Below, piece after piece: positions 55,260-64,000 of a stretch of DNA of 64,000 bases; position 1 is the first letter of the stretch; each line of letters opens with the position of its first letter. Source of the stretch: Streptomyces sp. WM4235 (lineage in GTDB: Bacteria > Actinomycetota > Actinomycetes > Streptomycetales > Streptomycetaceae); contig NZ_LGDE01000024.1 in the NCBI RefSeq assembly GCF_001279725.1, positions 62,001 to 126,000 of the forward strand, in the 5' to 3' direction. The position numbers and the translations under genes are program-made. The notes beneath the pieces are model-generated. The model worked only from the letters and a program-made list of their open reading frames with translations, did not search any database and was not told the DNA's origin.

Positions 55260-55286
55260 ACCCCACCGTTAGGAGCAACTGAAACC

Positions 55287-57092
55287 ATGTCGGTTTCCGT
55301 AACCCTTCCGGCGCTCGGTGAGAGCGTCACCGAGGGCACTGTCACCCGTTGGCTGAAGGCCGAGGGCGAGCGCGTCGAGGCCGACGAGCCGTTGCTCGAG
55401 GTATCGACCGACAAGGTCGACACCGAGATCCCGTCGCCCGTGTCCGGCATCCTGGCCTCCATCAAGGTCGCCGAGGACGAGACCGTCGAGGTCGGCGCCG
55501 AGCTGGCCGTCATCGACGACGGCTCGGGCGCCCCGGCCCCGGCCGAGGCCGAGACGGTCACCGCCGAGGCTCCGGCCGAGGCCCCCGCCGAGGCGGCTCC
55601 GGCTGCCGAGGCACCCGCCGCCGAGGCCCCGGCCGCCGAGGCACCCGCCGCCGCGCCTGCCGCGGCCGGCACGGACGTCACCCTCCCCGCCCTGGGCGAG
55701 AGCGTCACCGAGGGCACCGTCACCCGCTGGCTGAAGCAGGTCGGCGAGTCGGTCGAGGCCGACGAGCCGCTGCTGGAGGTCTCGACCGACAAGGTCGACA
55801 CCGAGATCCCCGCCCCGGTCGCCGGCACCCTGCTGGAGATCCTGGTCGGCGAGGACGAGACCGCCGAGGTCGGCGCTCGCCTGGCCGTCATCGGTGTCGC
55901 CGGCGCGGCTGCTCCGGCCGAGGCCGCCCCGGCTCCGGCCGAGGCCGCCGCTCCCGCTCCCGCCGCAGCCCCGGCTCCGGTGGAGGCTGCCGCTCCGGCC
56001 GCCGCCCCGGCTCCGGTCCAGGCCGCTCCCGCGGCTGCCGCTCCGGCTCCCGTGGCGGCTCCGGCCGCCGCTCCGGCGCAGGCCGCTCCGGCCGCTCAGG
56101 CTCCGGCCGCCGCGGCTCCCGTGGCCCCGGCCGCTCCCGCCGCCCCGGCCTCGGCCGGTGACGAGGGCGCGTACGTGACCCCGCTGGTGCGCAAGCTCGC
56201 CTCGGAGTCCGGCGTCGACCTGTCCTCGGTCTCGGGCTCCGGTGTCGGTGGCCGTATCCGCAAGCAGGACGTCCTGGCCGCCGCCGAGGCCGCCAAGGCC
56301 GCCGCCGCCGCTCCGGCGCCGGCAGCCGCCGCTGCCGCTCCGGCCGCCAAGGCTCCGGCCGCGGTGTCCGAGCTGCGTGGCCAGACCGTCAAGATGACCC
56401 GCATGCGCAAGGTCATCGGCGACAACATGATGAAGGCCCTGCACTCGCAGGCGCAGCTCAGCTCCGTGGTCGAGGTGGACATCACCAAGATCATGAAGCT
56501 GCGCGAGAAGGCCAAGGGCGCGTTCCTGGCCCGTGAGGGCGTCAAGCTCTCGCCGATGCCGTTCTTCGTCAAGGCCGCGGCCCAGGCGCTGAAGGCCCAC
56601 GCGGTCGTCAACGCCCGGATCAACGAGGACGAGGGCACCATCACCTACTTCGACTCGGAGAACATCGGCATCGCCGTGGACTCCGAGAAGGGCCTGATGA
56701 CCCCGGTCATCAAGGGTGCCGGTGACCTCAACCTGGCGGGCATCTCCAAGGCGACCGCCGACCTGGCCGCCAAGGTCCGCGGCAACAAGATCACGCCGGA
56801 CGAGCTGTCGGGCGCGACCTTCACCATCAGCAACACCGGCTCGCGCGGCGCCCTGTTCGACACGGTCATCGTGCCGCCGAACCAGGTCGCCATCCTGGGC
56901 ATCGGTGCCACGGTCAAGCGCCCGGTGGTCATCGAGACCGCCGAGGGCACGAACATCGGCATCCGCGACATGACGTACCTGACCCTGTCCTACGACCACC
57001 GCCTGGTGGACGGCGCGGACGCGGCCCGGTACCTCTCGGCCGTCAAGGCCATCCTGGAAGCCGGCGAGTTCGAGGTCGAGCTCGGCCTGTAG
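55287..57092 (+). CDS. sucB: Dihydrolipoyl acyltransferase (E2), two lipoyl domains
   Basis: 601 aa. Two almost identical lipoyl domains (about 1-76 and 129-204), each with [10 protein letters not shown] bearing the lipoylated Lys (Lys43 in the first); Ala/Pro-rich linkers (about 80-125 and 210-290); a peripheral E1/E3-binding domain ([17 protein letters not shown]); and the catalytic domain ending [18 protein letters not shown] with the HxxxDG site. In actinobacteria one E2 serves both pyruvate and 2-oxoglutarate complexes, so acetyl versus succinyl specificity is open. AGGAG about 12 nt before ATG. Confidence 0.93.
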   Translation: MSVSVTLPALGESVTEGTVTRWLKAEGERVEADEPLLEVSTDKVDTEIPSPVSGILASIKVAEDETVEVGAELAVIDDGSGAPAPAEAETVTAEAPAEAPAEAAPAAEAPAAEAPAAEAPAAAPAAAGTDVTLPALGESVTEGTVTRWLKQVGESVEADEPLLEVSTDKVDTEIPAPVAGTLLEILVGEDETAEVGARLAVIGVAGAAAPAEAAPAPAEAAAPAPAAAPAPVEAAAPAAAPAPVQAAPAAAAPAPVAAPAAAPAQAAPAAQAPAAAAPVAPAAPAAPASAGDEGAYVTPLVRKLASESGVDLSSVSGSGVGGRIRKQDVLAAAEAAKAAAAAPAPAAAAAAPAAKAPAAVSELRGQTVKMTRMRKVIGDNMMKALHSQAQLSSVVEVDITKIMKLREKAKGAFLAREGVKLSPMPFFVKAAAQALKAHAVVNARINEDEGTITYFDSENIGIAVDSEKGLMTPVIKGAGDLNLAGISKATADLAAKVRGNKITPDELSGATFTISNTGSRGALFDTVIVPPNQVAILGIGATVKRPVVIETAEGTNIGIRDMTYLTLSYDHRLVDGADAARYLSAVKAILEAGEFEVELGL

Positions 57093-57121
57093 GGCTCACG
57101 CCCCCGCGGCATCCGCTCGAT

Positions 57122-57162
57122 ACGGCGCCCCCGTCCGGAACCACTCCGGGCGGGGGCGCCGT
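57122..57162 (+). terminator. E2 gene terminator
   Basis: 12-bp arms ACGGCGCCCCCG / CGGGGGCGCCGT with a 17-nt loop, 30 nt after the E2 stop. Confidence 0.7.
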
Positions 57163-57326
57163 CGTCGTGTCCGGGCGGCGTCCCCGCCGGGTGGGGCGGG
57201 CCGGCCGGAACGGTCTTGTAACCAGCCTCACCCGGGGTCCCCGCCCCGGAACACCTCGCTCAGGGCTACTCCGCCGTATTGTCTACGCATCAGAGCCCTG
57301 CGTGCCCCTCAGGAGATGAAGCGCCG

Positions 57327-57953
57327 ATGATCACCCCACCCGTCGTGCACTCGCTGCGCGAGCAGATCCGCGAGCACATCGTGGAGGGGATCGTCAGCGG
57401 CCGTTGGAAGCCCGGCGAGCGGATCGTCGAGCGCCGGATCGCCGTCGAGCTGGAGGTCAGCCAGACGCCCGTACGGGAGGCGTTGCGCGAGCTGGAGACG
57501 CTGCGGCTGATCGAGTCCGCGCCGAACAAGGGCGTCCGCGTACGGAACCTCTCCGCGGCCGACCTGGAGGAGATCTACCCGGTCCGGGCCGGTCTGGAGC
57601 AGATCGCCGCCGAGCTGGCCGCGCCCCGGCTGGCGGCCGACTGCACGGCGCTGGAGCCGCACGTGGCGGCCCTGTGGGAGGCGGACCGCACCGAGGACGG
57701 CACGGCGCAGGTGCGGCACACGGTGGGCTTCCACCGCGAGATGGTGCGGGCGGCCGGGAACAGCGTGCTGCTGCACACCTGGGAGAGCCTGGGCATCGAG
57801 GTGTTCACGGCCCTGTCCATCCGCTGGCTCGGTACCGTCCAGAAGTCGTACGCGGAGGAACACGAGGCGCTCGTGGCGGCGTTCCGCGGTCAGGATCCGG
57901 ACATCGGGCTGCTCGTGAAGCGGCATGTCCTGGGCTGCGCGCCGCGCGCCTGA
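57327..57953 (+). CDS. GntR-family (FadR-type) regulator
   Basis: 208 aa. Winged helix-turn-helix ([20 protein letters not shown], then [17 protein letters not shown]) and an all-helical FCD effector domain with [11 protein letters not shown] and a final His-containing KRHVLG. FCD domains bind small carboxylic acids. ATG 57327 has AGGAG about 11 nt upstream; an upstream GTG at 57279 is less likely. It lies just upstream of aceE, whose promoter contains a matching kind of palindrome, so it may regulate it. Confidence 0.9.
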   Translation: MITPPVVHSLREQIREHIVEGIVSGRWKPGERIVERRIAVELEVSQTPVREALRELETLRLIESAPNKGVRVRNLSAADLEEIYPVRAGLEQIAAELAAPRLAADCTALEPHVAALWEADRTEDGTAQVRHTVGFHREMVRAAGNSVLLHTWESLGIEVFTALSIRWLGTVQKSYAEEHEALVAAFRGQDPDIGLLVKRHVLGCAPRA

Positions 57954-58267
57954 CGAACGCCCCCGCGCCTTCGGCAAGACTGCTGAAACCGCTTCCGACC
58001 TGGGGTTTCGAGCGGCTCTCCAGGGAGCCGCCGGCGCGTCGACCTGTACTGGTTCCACGACGCGAGACCACCGGCACCGGGTGCCTTGAGCCATGGCACC
58101 CGGTGCCGACTTTCGCCCCTTGGACATTTAATTGTCACTTTTATTTGATCGATCATCGATCAGCGCTTTACAGTCAACGCGGACCCCACCCGGGTCCATC
58201 GACCCTGTCCTGCCCGTCAGGGATTTTCTTCACCACCTCTCCTTTGTCCGGAAGGCGGCGCACACCG
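57954..58267 (+). other. Intergenic region GntR-aceE
   Basis: 314 bp. The first half has unremarkable GC-rich sequence with inverted-repeat tendency after the GntR stop; the second half is unusually A/T-rich (58128-58175) and contains the aceE promoter and operator. No gene seen. Confidence 0.6.
58145..58172 (+). promoter_or_regulatory. aceE promoter overlapped by 17-bp palindromic operator
   Basis: TTGATC (58145-58150) and TTTACA (58167-58172), 16 bp apart. Between and over them lies TGATCGATCATCGATCA (58146-58162), perfect 8-bp arms around one central base. Its position over the -35 and spacer implies repression; the neighbouring GntR protein is the obvious candidate. Confidence 0.65.
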
Positions 58268-60952
58268 ATGTCCGACCCCGTAGGAAAGCTTCCGAGCGAG
58301 CTCGACCAGCTCCCGGACCGCGACACCGAGGAGACCGCCGAATGGGCGGCCTCCCTCGACGCCGTCGCCAAGGCCGCCGGTACGCGCCGCGCCGAGTACC
58401 TGCTCCGTCGTACCCTCCAGCACGCCGAGGCCGCCGGTCTCGCGCTGCCGAAGCTCCTTGAGACGGACTACGTCAACACCATCCCCACCGCCGCGGAGCC
58501 GGAGTTCCCCGGCGACGAGGCGATGGAAGCCAGGATCACCGCGTGGAACCGCTGGAACGCGGCCGCCATGGTGACCCGCGGCTCCAAGTACGGCGTCGGC
58601 GGCCACATCGCCACCTTCGCCTCGGCGGCCTGGCTCTACGAGACCGGCTTCCAGCACTTCTTCCGCGGGAAGGAGGCCGACGGATCGGGCGACCAGCTCT
58701 ACATCCAGGGCCACGCCTCCCCCGGCATCTACGCGCGCGCCTTCCTCGACGGCCGCGTCTCCGAGCAGCAGCTCGACAACTTCCGCCAGGAGTCCGGCGG
58801 CAACGGCCTGCCGTCCTACCCGCACCCGCGGCGCCTGCCGTGGCTGTGGGAGTTCCCGACGGTGTCCATGGGCCTCGGCCCGCTGTCCGCGATCTACCAG
58901 GCGCGGTTCAACCGCTACCTGCACAACCGCAGCATCAAGGACACCGCGAACTCGCACGTCTGGGCCTTCCTGGGCGACGGCGAGATGGACGAGCCCGAGT
59001 CGACCGCCGCCCTGGCCCTCGCCTCCCGCGAGCAGCTCGACAACCTGACCTTCGTCATCAACTGCAACCTGCAGCGTCTCGACGGTCCGGTCCGCGCAAA
59101 CTTCCGCGTGGTCCAGGAGCTGGAGGCCCAGTTCCGCGGCGCCGGCTGGAACGTCATCAAGTCCCTGTGGGGCTCCGCCTGGGACGAGCTGTTCCAGCTC
59201 GACACCACCGGCGCCCTCGTGCGCCGCCTGCGCGAGGTGCCGGACGCGCAGTTCCAGACGTACGCGACCCGCGACGCGGCCTACATCCGCGAGCACTTCT
59301 TCGGCGCCAACGCCGAACTCGTGCAGCTCGCGGCCGTGCTGTCCGACGCGAAGATCGCCGAGTGCTTCCACACCTCCCGCGGCGGCCACGAGCCCCGCAA
59401 GGTGTACGCCGCGTACAAGGCCGCCCTGGAGCACAAGGGCGCGCCGACGGTCATCCTCGCGCAGACCGTCAAGGGCTACACGCTGGGCGCCGGGTTCGAG
59501 TCGAAGAACGCGAACCACCAGATGAAGAAGCTCACGATCGACGAGTTCAAGAGCATGCGCGACAAGCTCGACCTCCCGATCCCGGACAGCGCCTTCGTCG
59601 ACGGCCAGGTCCCCTACGGCCACCCGGGCGCGGACAGCCCCGAGGTGCGGTACCTCAACGAGCGCCGCGCGGCCCTCGGCGGCCCGGCCCCGGCCCGCAA
59701 GGTCAAGCCCGTGGCCCTGCCGGCCCCGGCCGACCGCTCCTTCGCCCCGCTCCTCAAGGGCTCCGGCAAGCAGGAGATGGCCACCACCATGGCCTTCGTC
59801 CGGCTCGTCAAGGACCTGATGCGGGACAAGGAGACCGGCAAGCGCTGGGTGCCGATCGTCCCCGACGAGGCCCGTACCTTCGGCATGGAGTCCCTCTTCC
59901 CGTCGGCCGGCATCTACTCACCGCTGGGCCAGACGTACGAGCCGGTCGACCGCGACCAGCTCATGTACTACAAGGAAGCCAAGGACGGCCAGATCCTCAA
60001 CGAGGGGATCACCGAGGCCGGCGCCATGGCCGACTTCATCGCCGCCTGCACGTCGTACGCGACGCACGGCGAGCCGATGATCCCGTTCTACATCTTCTAC
60101 TCGATGTTCGGCTGGCAGCGCACCGCCGACCAGATGTGGCAGCTCGCCGACCAGCTCGGCAAGGGCTTCATCGTCGGCGCCACCGCCGGTCGCACCACGC
60201 TGACCGGTGAGGGCCTCCAGCACGCCGACGGCCACTCGCACCTGATCGCGTCCACGAACCCGGCGTCGCTCAACTACGACCCGGCCTTCGCGTACGAGAT
60301 CGCGGTGATCGTCAAGGACGGTCTGCGCCGCATGTACGGCGAGAAGCCGGAAGACGTCTTCTACTACCTGACGGTCTACAACGAGCCGAAGGTCCAGCCC
60401 GCCATCCCGGAGGGCGTCGAGGAAGGCATCCTCAAGGGCCTGTACCGCTTCAACACCGCGGCCGACCTCGCCGAGGCGGCCCCCGCCGCCGACGCCCCGA
60501 AGGTCCAGCTCATGGCCTCCGGCACGGCGATCCACTGGGCCCTGGACGCCCAGAAGCTCCTCGCCGCCGACTGGAACGTGGCCGCCGACGTCTGGTCCGC
60601 CACCTCCTGGGGCGAGCTGCGCCGCGACGCGCTGGAGTGCGACGAGGCGCTGCTGCGCGGCGAGGTGCGCACCCCGTACGTCACCCGCGCGCTGGAGGGC
60701 GTCACGAGCCCGGTGCTGGCCGTGTCCGACTGGATGCGTCAGGTCCCGGACCAGATCAGCCAGTGGGTGGAGCAGGACTACACCTCGCTGGGCACGGACG
60801 GCTTCGGCCTCTCCGACACCCGCGAGGGCGCCCGCCGGCACTTCGGTGTCGACGCCCAGTCCATCGTGGTGGCCGCGCTGGCCCAGCTCGCCCGCCGCGG
60901 CGAGGTGCCGGCGTCCGCCATCAAGGAGGCCCGCGAGCGCTACGGCCTGTAG
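58268..60952 (+). CDS. aceE: Pyruvate dehydrogenase E1 (homodimeric type)
   Basis: 894 aa, the full length of single-chain E1. Thiamine diphosphate motif [18 protein letters not shown] then [12 protein letters not shown]; also [15 protein letters not shown] and the transketolase-like half ([32 protein letters not shown]). Decarboxylates pyruvate and acetylates E2. ATG 58268 has GGAAGG 12 nt upstream. With the nearby E2 and E3 genes it completes a 2-oxoacid dehydrogenase set. Confidence 0.97.
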   Translation: MSDPVGKLPSELDQLPDRDTEETAEWAASLDAVAKAAGTRRAEYLLRRTLQHAEAAGLALPKLLETDYVNTIPTAAEPEFPGDEAMEARITAWNRWNAAAMVTRGSKYGVGGHIATFASAAWLYETGFQHFFRGKEADGSGDQLYIQGHASPGIYARAFLDGRVSEQQLDNFRQESGGNGLPSYPHPRRLPWLWEFPTVSMGLGPLSAIYQARFNRYLHNRSIKDTANSHVWAFLGDGEMDEPESTAALALASREQLDNLTFVINCNLQRLDGPVRANFRVVQELEAQFRGAGWNVIKSLWGSAWDELFQLDTTGALVRRLREVPDAQFQTYATRDAAYIREHFFGANAELVQLAAVLSDAKIAECFHTSRGGHEPRKVYAAYKAALEHKGAPTVILAQTVKGYTLGAGFESKNANHQMKKLTIDEFKSMRDKLDLPIPDSAFVDGQVPYGHPGADSPEVRYLNERRAALGGPAPARKVKPVALPAPADRSFAPLLKGSGKQEMATTMAFVRLVKDLMRDKETGKRWVPIVPDEARTFGMESLFPSAGIYSPLGQTYEPVDRDQLMYYKEAKDGQILNEGITEAGAMADFIAACTSYATHGEPMIPFYIFYSMFGWQRTADQMWQLADQLGKGFIVGATAGRTTLTGEGLQHADGHSHLIASTNPASLNYDPAFAYEIAVIVKDGLRRMYGEKPEDVFYYLTVYNEPKVQPAIPEGVEEGILKGLYRFNTAADLAEAAPAADAPKVQLMASGTAIHWALDAQKLLAADWNVAADVWSATSWGELRRDALECDEALLRGEVRTPYVTRALEGVTSPVLAVSDWMRQVPDQISQWVEQDYTSLGTDGFGLSDTREGARRHFGVDAQSIVVAALAQLARRGEVPASAIKEARERYGL

Positions 60953-60994
60953 GACCCGGGCGCCCCGTCGCGCCGAGTCCGACGCGCCACCCTA

Positions 60995-61050
60995 CGGCCG
61001 AAGGCCGGTGTCCGCCCCGCCAATGGGGGGCGGACACCGGCCTTTGGCCG
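60995..61050 (+). terminator. aceE terminator
   Basis: 24-bp stem with one mismatch (5' arm begins CGGCCGAAGGCCGG), 8-nt loop, 43 nt after the aceE stop. Confidence 0.8.
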
Positions 61051-61097
61051 TATGAGCGGTGGCGGCACGGGGGTGGACCCGTGATGCTGGAGCGGTG

Positions 61098-61616
61098 ATG
61101 GACGAGACGGAGTTCTGGGAGATCGTCGACCGTACCCGCGAGGCCGCCGAGGGCGACCCCGAGGAGCACGCCGAGCTGCTCGTGGAGCGGCTGGCGCAGC
61201 TCGACCCGGACTCCGTGCTGGACTTCGCCCGGCACTTCGAGTCGCGGTACAACCGCGCGTACACCTGGGACCTCTGGGGCGCGGCCTGGGTGCTGCTCGA
61301 CGGGGCGAGCGACGACGCGTTCGACTACTTCCGGTGCTGGCTGATCGGCCAGGGGCGGGAGGTCTTCGAGGGCGGGGTGCACGATCCCGACCACCTGGCG
61401 GAGCTGCTGGGCGACTTCGACGAGGAGATCGACGGCGACGGCGAGGAGCTGGGGTACGCGGCGGACGAGGCGTACGAGCAGCTGACCGGTTCGGTGGCGC
61501 CGGACCTCGGGGTCCCGCTCCAGGCGGCCGAGCCGGAGGGCGCTCCCCTCGACTTCGAGAACGAAGCCGTGCTCGCGGAACGCTTCCCCCGGCTCTGGGA
61601 CCGGTTCAGGGGCTGA
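61098..61616 (+). CDS. DUF4240 protein
   Basis: 172 aa, acidic. It begins MDETEFWEIVDRTREAA and contains YTWDLWGAAWVLLDGASDD and FRCWLIGQGREVFE, the DUF4240 core. The function is unknown; the family is often linked to WGR-like or toxin-immunity contexts, without evidence here. GGAG lies 5 nt before ATG 61098. It is convergent with the SDR gene. Confidence 0.85.
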   Translation: MDETEFWEIVDRTREAAEGDPEEHAELLVERLAQLDPDSVLDFARHFESRYNRAYTWDLWGAAWVLLDGASDDAFDYFRCWLIGQGREVFEGGVHDPDHLAELLGDFDEEIDGDGEELGYAADEAYEQLTGSVAPDLGVPLQAAEPEGAPLDFENEAVLAERFPRLWDRFRG

Positions 61617-61668
61617 CCCCGGTCGGTGGCGCGTGCGGGCGGCGCGGGTCAGTCGTGGCCGGCGCGCC

Positions 61669-62439
61669 TCAGTAGTGCGTGCCGCCGTCGATGCGGATCT
61701 CCGTGCCGGTGATGAACGCGCCGTCCTCGGACCCGAGCATCGCGACGACGCCGGCCACCGTCTCCGGGCCCGCGAAGCCCTGGCCGAGGGCCGGGGCGAG
61801 CTTGGTGAACAGGCTCCAGTCGGTGTCCTCGGGCAGGCCCGGGCCGTTGCCGGTGGTCATGCCGGACTCGATGGAGCCGGGGGCCACGGCGACGAACCGC
61901 AGGCCCTGCTTGCTGTACTCGGCGGCCAGGGCGTGGGTCATGGACTGGATGCCGCCCTTGCTGGCCGCGTAGGCGGACATGTAGGGGTGCGCGAAGGACG
62001 CCGAGGTGGAGCTGAAGTTCACGACGACCGGTTGGTCGCCCGCCAGCAGCGCCGGGATCGACTCGCGGATCACCAGGAAGGTGCCGGTGAGGTTGACCGC
62101 GATGACCTTGTTCCAGAAGTCGAGCGTGGTCTGGTGGGTGTGCGAGGAGCGCAGGATGCCGGCGGCGTTCACCAGCACGTCGAGCCCGCCGAGGCTCGCG
62201 ACGGCGCCGGCGATCCCGGCCCGTACGGCCGCCTCGTCGGCTATGTCGAGGACGGCGGTGGTGAGGCGGTCCCCGCGACCGTCGGCGCCGGCCCGGTCCG
62301 CCGTGTTCTTGAGCCCGGCTTCGTCGACGTCCACGGTGTGTACGCGGCCGCCCTCGGCGAGGATGCGGTGGACGGTGGCCCGGCCGATGCCGGAGCCGCC
62401 GCCGGTGATGAGGACGCGACGTCCTTCGTAACGGTTCAT
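61669..62439 (-). CDS. Short-chain dehydrogenase/reductase (SDR)
   Basis: 256 aa, classical SDR: cofactor loop ITGGGSGIGRA, acidic residue in VHTVDVDEAG (prefers NAD), NAAG, catalytic Ser in NFSSTSAS and YxxxK in YAASKGG. Substrate unknown. TACGCT (62447-62452) lies 7 nt before ATG 62439; leaderless. Divergent from a TetR regulator with an inverted repeat between them, so it is likely under its control. Confidence 0.93.
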   Translation of the reverse strand: MNRYEGRRVLITGGGSGIGRATVHRILAEGGRVHTVDVDEAGLKNTADRAGADGRGDRLTTAVLDIADEAAVRAGIAGAVASLGGLDVLVNAAGILRSSHTHQTTLDFWNKVIAVNLTGTFLVIRESIPALLAGDQPVVVNFSSTSASFAHPYMSAYAASKGGIQSMTHALAAEYSKQGLRFVAVAPGSIESGMTTGNGPGLPEDTDWSLFTKLAPALGQGFAGPETVAGVVAMLGSEDGAFITGTEIRIDGGTHY

Positions 62440-62460
62440 GGGGGCGAGCGTACGACCAAG

Positions 62461-62483
62461 TGACACGTTTTGCCAGAGTGTCA
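62461..62483. promoter_or_regulatory. Inverted-repeat operator between SDR and TetR genes
   Basis: TGACAC (62461-62466) and GTGTCA (62478-62483) with 11 bp between, midway in the 86-bp divergent intergenic region. TetR regulators commonly repress their neighbour and themselves from such sites. Confidence 0.55.
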
Positions 62484-62525
62484 ATGCATGCATCGGCCGA
62501 GCCTGTCGGACGGTAGGCTTCATAC

Positions 62526-63188
62526 GTGAGATCCCCTCGTCCGTACTCTCCCCAGGCCGGCCCCGGAGCCCAGTCGCTAACCGAGCGCCGCAAGGCCGCC
62601 ACCCAGCTCGACATCGCCCGCGCCGCCTGCGAACTCTTCGCCGAGCACGGCCCCGACGGCACCACCGCCGAGGACATCGCCCACCGCGCCGGCGTGGCCC
62701 TGCGCACGTTCTACCGCTACTTCCGCAACAAGCAGGAGGCCGTTGCCCCCCTGCTCGCCGGCGGCGGTGACGCCTGGCGCGCGTTGCTCGCCGAGGAGGA
62801 TCCCGGCACCCCCCTGGCCGAGGCGCTGGAGCGCGCCGTCACCCGCTCCCTCGGCGACTCCCGGGCCGTCGAGGAAGGCCTGAAGGTGACGCGCGGGCTG
62901 CTGCGGGCGGCCACCGGCGACGAGGCCCTGCGGGCCGTCTGGTACCGCGTGAACCAGGACTCCGAGGAACGCCTGGTCCCGGTGATCGCCCGGCTCGCCG
63001 GACCGGACGCCGACGCCCTCGGCGTCCGTCTCCTGGCGGCGGCCGCCACGGACGCGATCCGCATCGCCCTGGAACTCTGGTCGGCCACCGACGCCCCGGT
63101 CGCGGGCCCCGGCTCCCCGGCCGAACTCGCGGTCCGCTGCCTGCGCGAGCTGACGGGCGCGATGGCCCTGTTGCACCGCCCGGCCTGA
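62526..63188 (+). CDS. TetR-family transcriptional regulator
   Basis: 220 aa. N-terminal TetR helix-turn-helix: LDIARAACELFAEHGPDGTT, AEDIAHRAGVALRTFYRYF. The C-terminal ligand domain is variable. GTG 62526 with TAGGCT (62514-62519) 6 nt upstream; leaderless. Probably represses the divergent SDR gene and senses its substrate or product. Confidence 0.93.
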   Translation: MRSPRPYSPQAGPGAQSLTERRKAATQLDIARAACELFAEHGPDGTTAEDIAHRAGVALRTFYRYFRNKQEAVAPLLAGGGDAWRALLAEEDPGTPLAEALERAVTRSLGDSRAVEEGLKVTRGLLRAATGDEALRAVWYRVNQDSEERLVPVIARLAGPDADALGVRLLAAAATDAIRIALELWSATDAPVAGPGSPAELAVRCLRELTGAMALLHRPA

Positions 63189-63218
63189 GGGCCCGCTTCC
63201 CGGAAGCGGCGAAGCGGT

Positions 63219-63240
63219 CCGGGGCGGCGAAGCGCCCCGG
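63219..63240 (+). terminator. TetR gene terminator
   Basis: 8-bp stem CCGGGGCG / CGCCCCGG, 6-nt loop, 30 nt after the TetR stop. Confidence 0.55.
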
Positions 63241-63250
63241 AAACGACGAA

Positions 63251-63288
63251 GTGCCGCCCTCCGCTCCGTGAGGAGTGGAGGGCGGCAC
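63251..63288 (-). terminator. glnA terminator
   Basis: 12-bp arms GTGCCGCCCTCC / GGAGGGCGGCAC, 14-nt loop, about 90 nt downstream of the glnA stop on the minus strand. Confidence 0.65.
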
Positions 63289-63377
63289 GGCCACGGGCGC
63301 GGGCGCCTGTGGCAAGGTCGCGGAGCGGCCGTCCGGCGGCCCGTCGTGCGGGTTCCGCCGGTGGACGCTCGGGGCGA

Positions 63378-64000
63378 CTAGATGTCGAAGTACATCTCGA
63401 ACTCGTGCGGGTGCGGGCGCAGCGCGATCGGGGCGATCTCGTTGGTGCGCTTGTAGTCGATCCAGGTCTCGATCAGGTCCGGGGTGAAGACACCGCCGGC
63501 GAGGAGGTACTCGTGGTCCTCCTCCAGGGCCTTGAGGACGTCCTCCAGGCTGGTCGGGACTTGCGGGACGCTCGCGTGCTCGTCGGGGGAGAGCTCGTAG
63601 AGGTCCTTGTCGATCGGCTCCATCGGCTCGATCTTGTTCTTGACGCCGTCGAGGCCCGCGAGCAGCAGCGCCGCGAAGGCGAGGTACGGGTTGGACGACG
63701 GGTCCGGGGCGCGGAACTCGACGCGCTTGGCCTTCGGGTTCGAGCCGGTGATCGGGATGCGCATCGCGGCGGAGCGGTTGCGCTGCGAGTACACCATGTT
63801 GACCGGCGCCTCGAAGCCCGGCACCAGGCGGTGGTAGGAGTTCACCGTCGGGTTGGTGAAGGCCAGCAGCGACGGGGCGTGCTTGAGGATGCCGCCGATG
63901 TAGTAGCGGGCGGTGTCCGAGAGGCCCGCGTAGCCGGCCTCGTCGTAGAACAGCGGGTCGCCGTTCGCCCACAGCGACTGGTGGACGTGCATGCCCGAGC
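63378..64000 (-). CDS. glnA: Glutamine synthetase type I, 3' end only
   Basis: The C-terminal 206 residues; the rest lies beyond the window edge. Begins in the [10 protein letters not shown] region (metal-binding His), then [19 protein letters not shown] (ammonia/glutamate loop), [20 protein letters not shown] (ATP/glutamate Arg residues) and, near the C-terminus, [11 protein letters not shown], whose Tyr is the expected adenylylation site of regulated GS-I beta enzymes. Makes glutamine from glutamate, ammonia and ATP. Confidence 0.95.
   Translation of the reverse strand, partial: SGMHVHQSLWANGDPLFYDEAGYAGLSDTARYYIGGILKHAPSLLAFTNPTVNSYHRLVPGFEAPVNMVYSQRNRSAAMRIPITGSNPKAKRVEFRAPDPSSNPYLAFAALLLAGLDGVKNKIEPMEPIDKDLYELSPDEHASVPQVPTSLEDVLKALEEDHEYLLAGGVFTPDLIETWIDYKRTNEIAPIALRPHPHEFEMYFDI

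Noticed and set aside
55500..56170. Ala/Pro/Glu-rich repetitive DNA in the E2 gene as a tandem repeat element
   Set aside because: It is the normal flexible linker of lipoyl-bearing E2 proteins and stays in frame.

Overview
This 64 kb window is chromosomal DNA of a high-GC actinomycete, almost certainly a Streptomyces or close relative. Signs are extreme third-position GC, frequent GTG/TTG starts, four-base stop/start overlaps (ATGA, GTGA, TTGA), many leaderless-looking promoters, an actinobacterial bcc-aa3 respiratory cluster and an actinobacterial SAM-IV riboswitch. About 55 protein genes are present. I saw no rRNA, tRNA, CRISPR array, insertion sequence or prophage.

Layout. 1-5.9 kb: 3' end of an acyl-CoA ligase gene, Tat-exported cholesterol oxidase, family 4 glycosyltransferase, HExxH lipoprotein, first NlpC/P60 hydrolase. 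6.1-10.2 kb: second NlpC/P60 hydrolase, NYN-domain protein, zinc-ribbon protein, rhomboid overlapping a stand-alone Lrp-type effector domain. 10.4-12.1 kb: PLP enzyme downstream of a SAM-IV riboswitch. 12.2-22.8 kb: trpD, then the terminal respiratory branch (ctaE-qcrC-qcrA-qcrB and ctaC-ctaD-ctaF) flanking a receiver-like protein and an L,D-transpeptidase. 23.1-29.4 kb: desulfurase-TusA fusion, adenosine kinase, small and anchored unknown proteins, HesB-type Fe-S carrier, nadA. 29.6-44.9 kb: RND transporter, response regulator, cobS, PspA/PspAA, methyltransferase, MBL-CobU fusion, cobT, MprF-like protein, rhomboid-like membrane protein, histidine kinase. 44.9-51.6 kb: exopolysaccharide locus. 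52-61 kb: pepA, lpdA, E2, GntR regulator, aceE. 61-64 kb: DUF4240 protein, SDR/TetR divergent pair, 3' end of glnA.

Most interesting is the minus-strand locus at 44903-51606. It combines a PelF glycosyltransferase, a 12-TM PelG-like protein, a spherulin-4-like protein (GH135 type), a GH114 lipoprotein and a large secreted deacetylase resembling fungal Agd3 (CE18). This matches the parts list of the fungal galactosaminogalactan cluster (Sph3, Ega3, Agd3), with bacterial Pel-type synthesis and export. I infer it makes, trims and partly deacetylates an N-acetylgalactosamine-rich polymer. Other regulatory highlights are the SAM-IV aptamer followed by a six-codon leader ORF and switching hairpins, a paired operator around the nadA promoter, a 17-bp palindrome in the aceE promoter, and an inverted repeat between the SDR and TetR genes.
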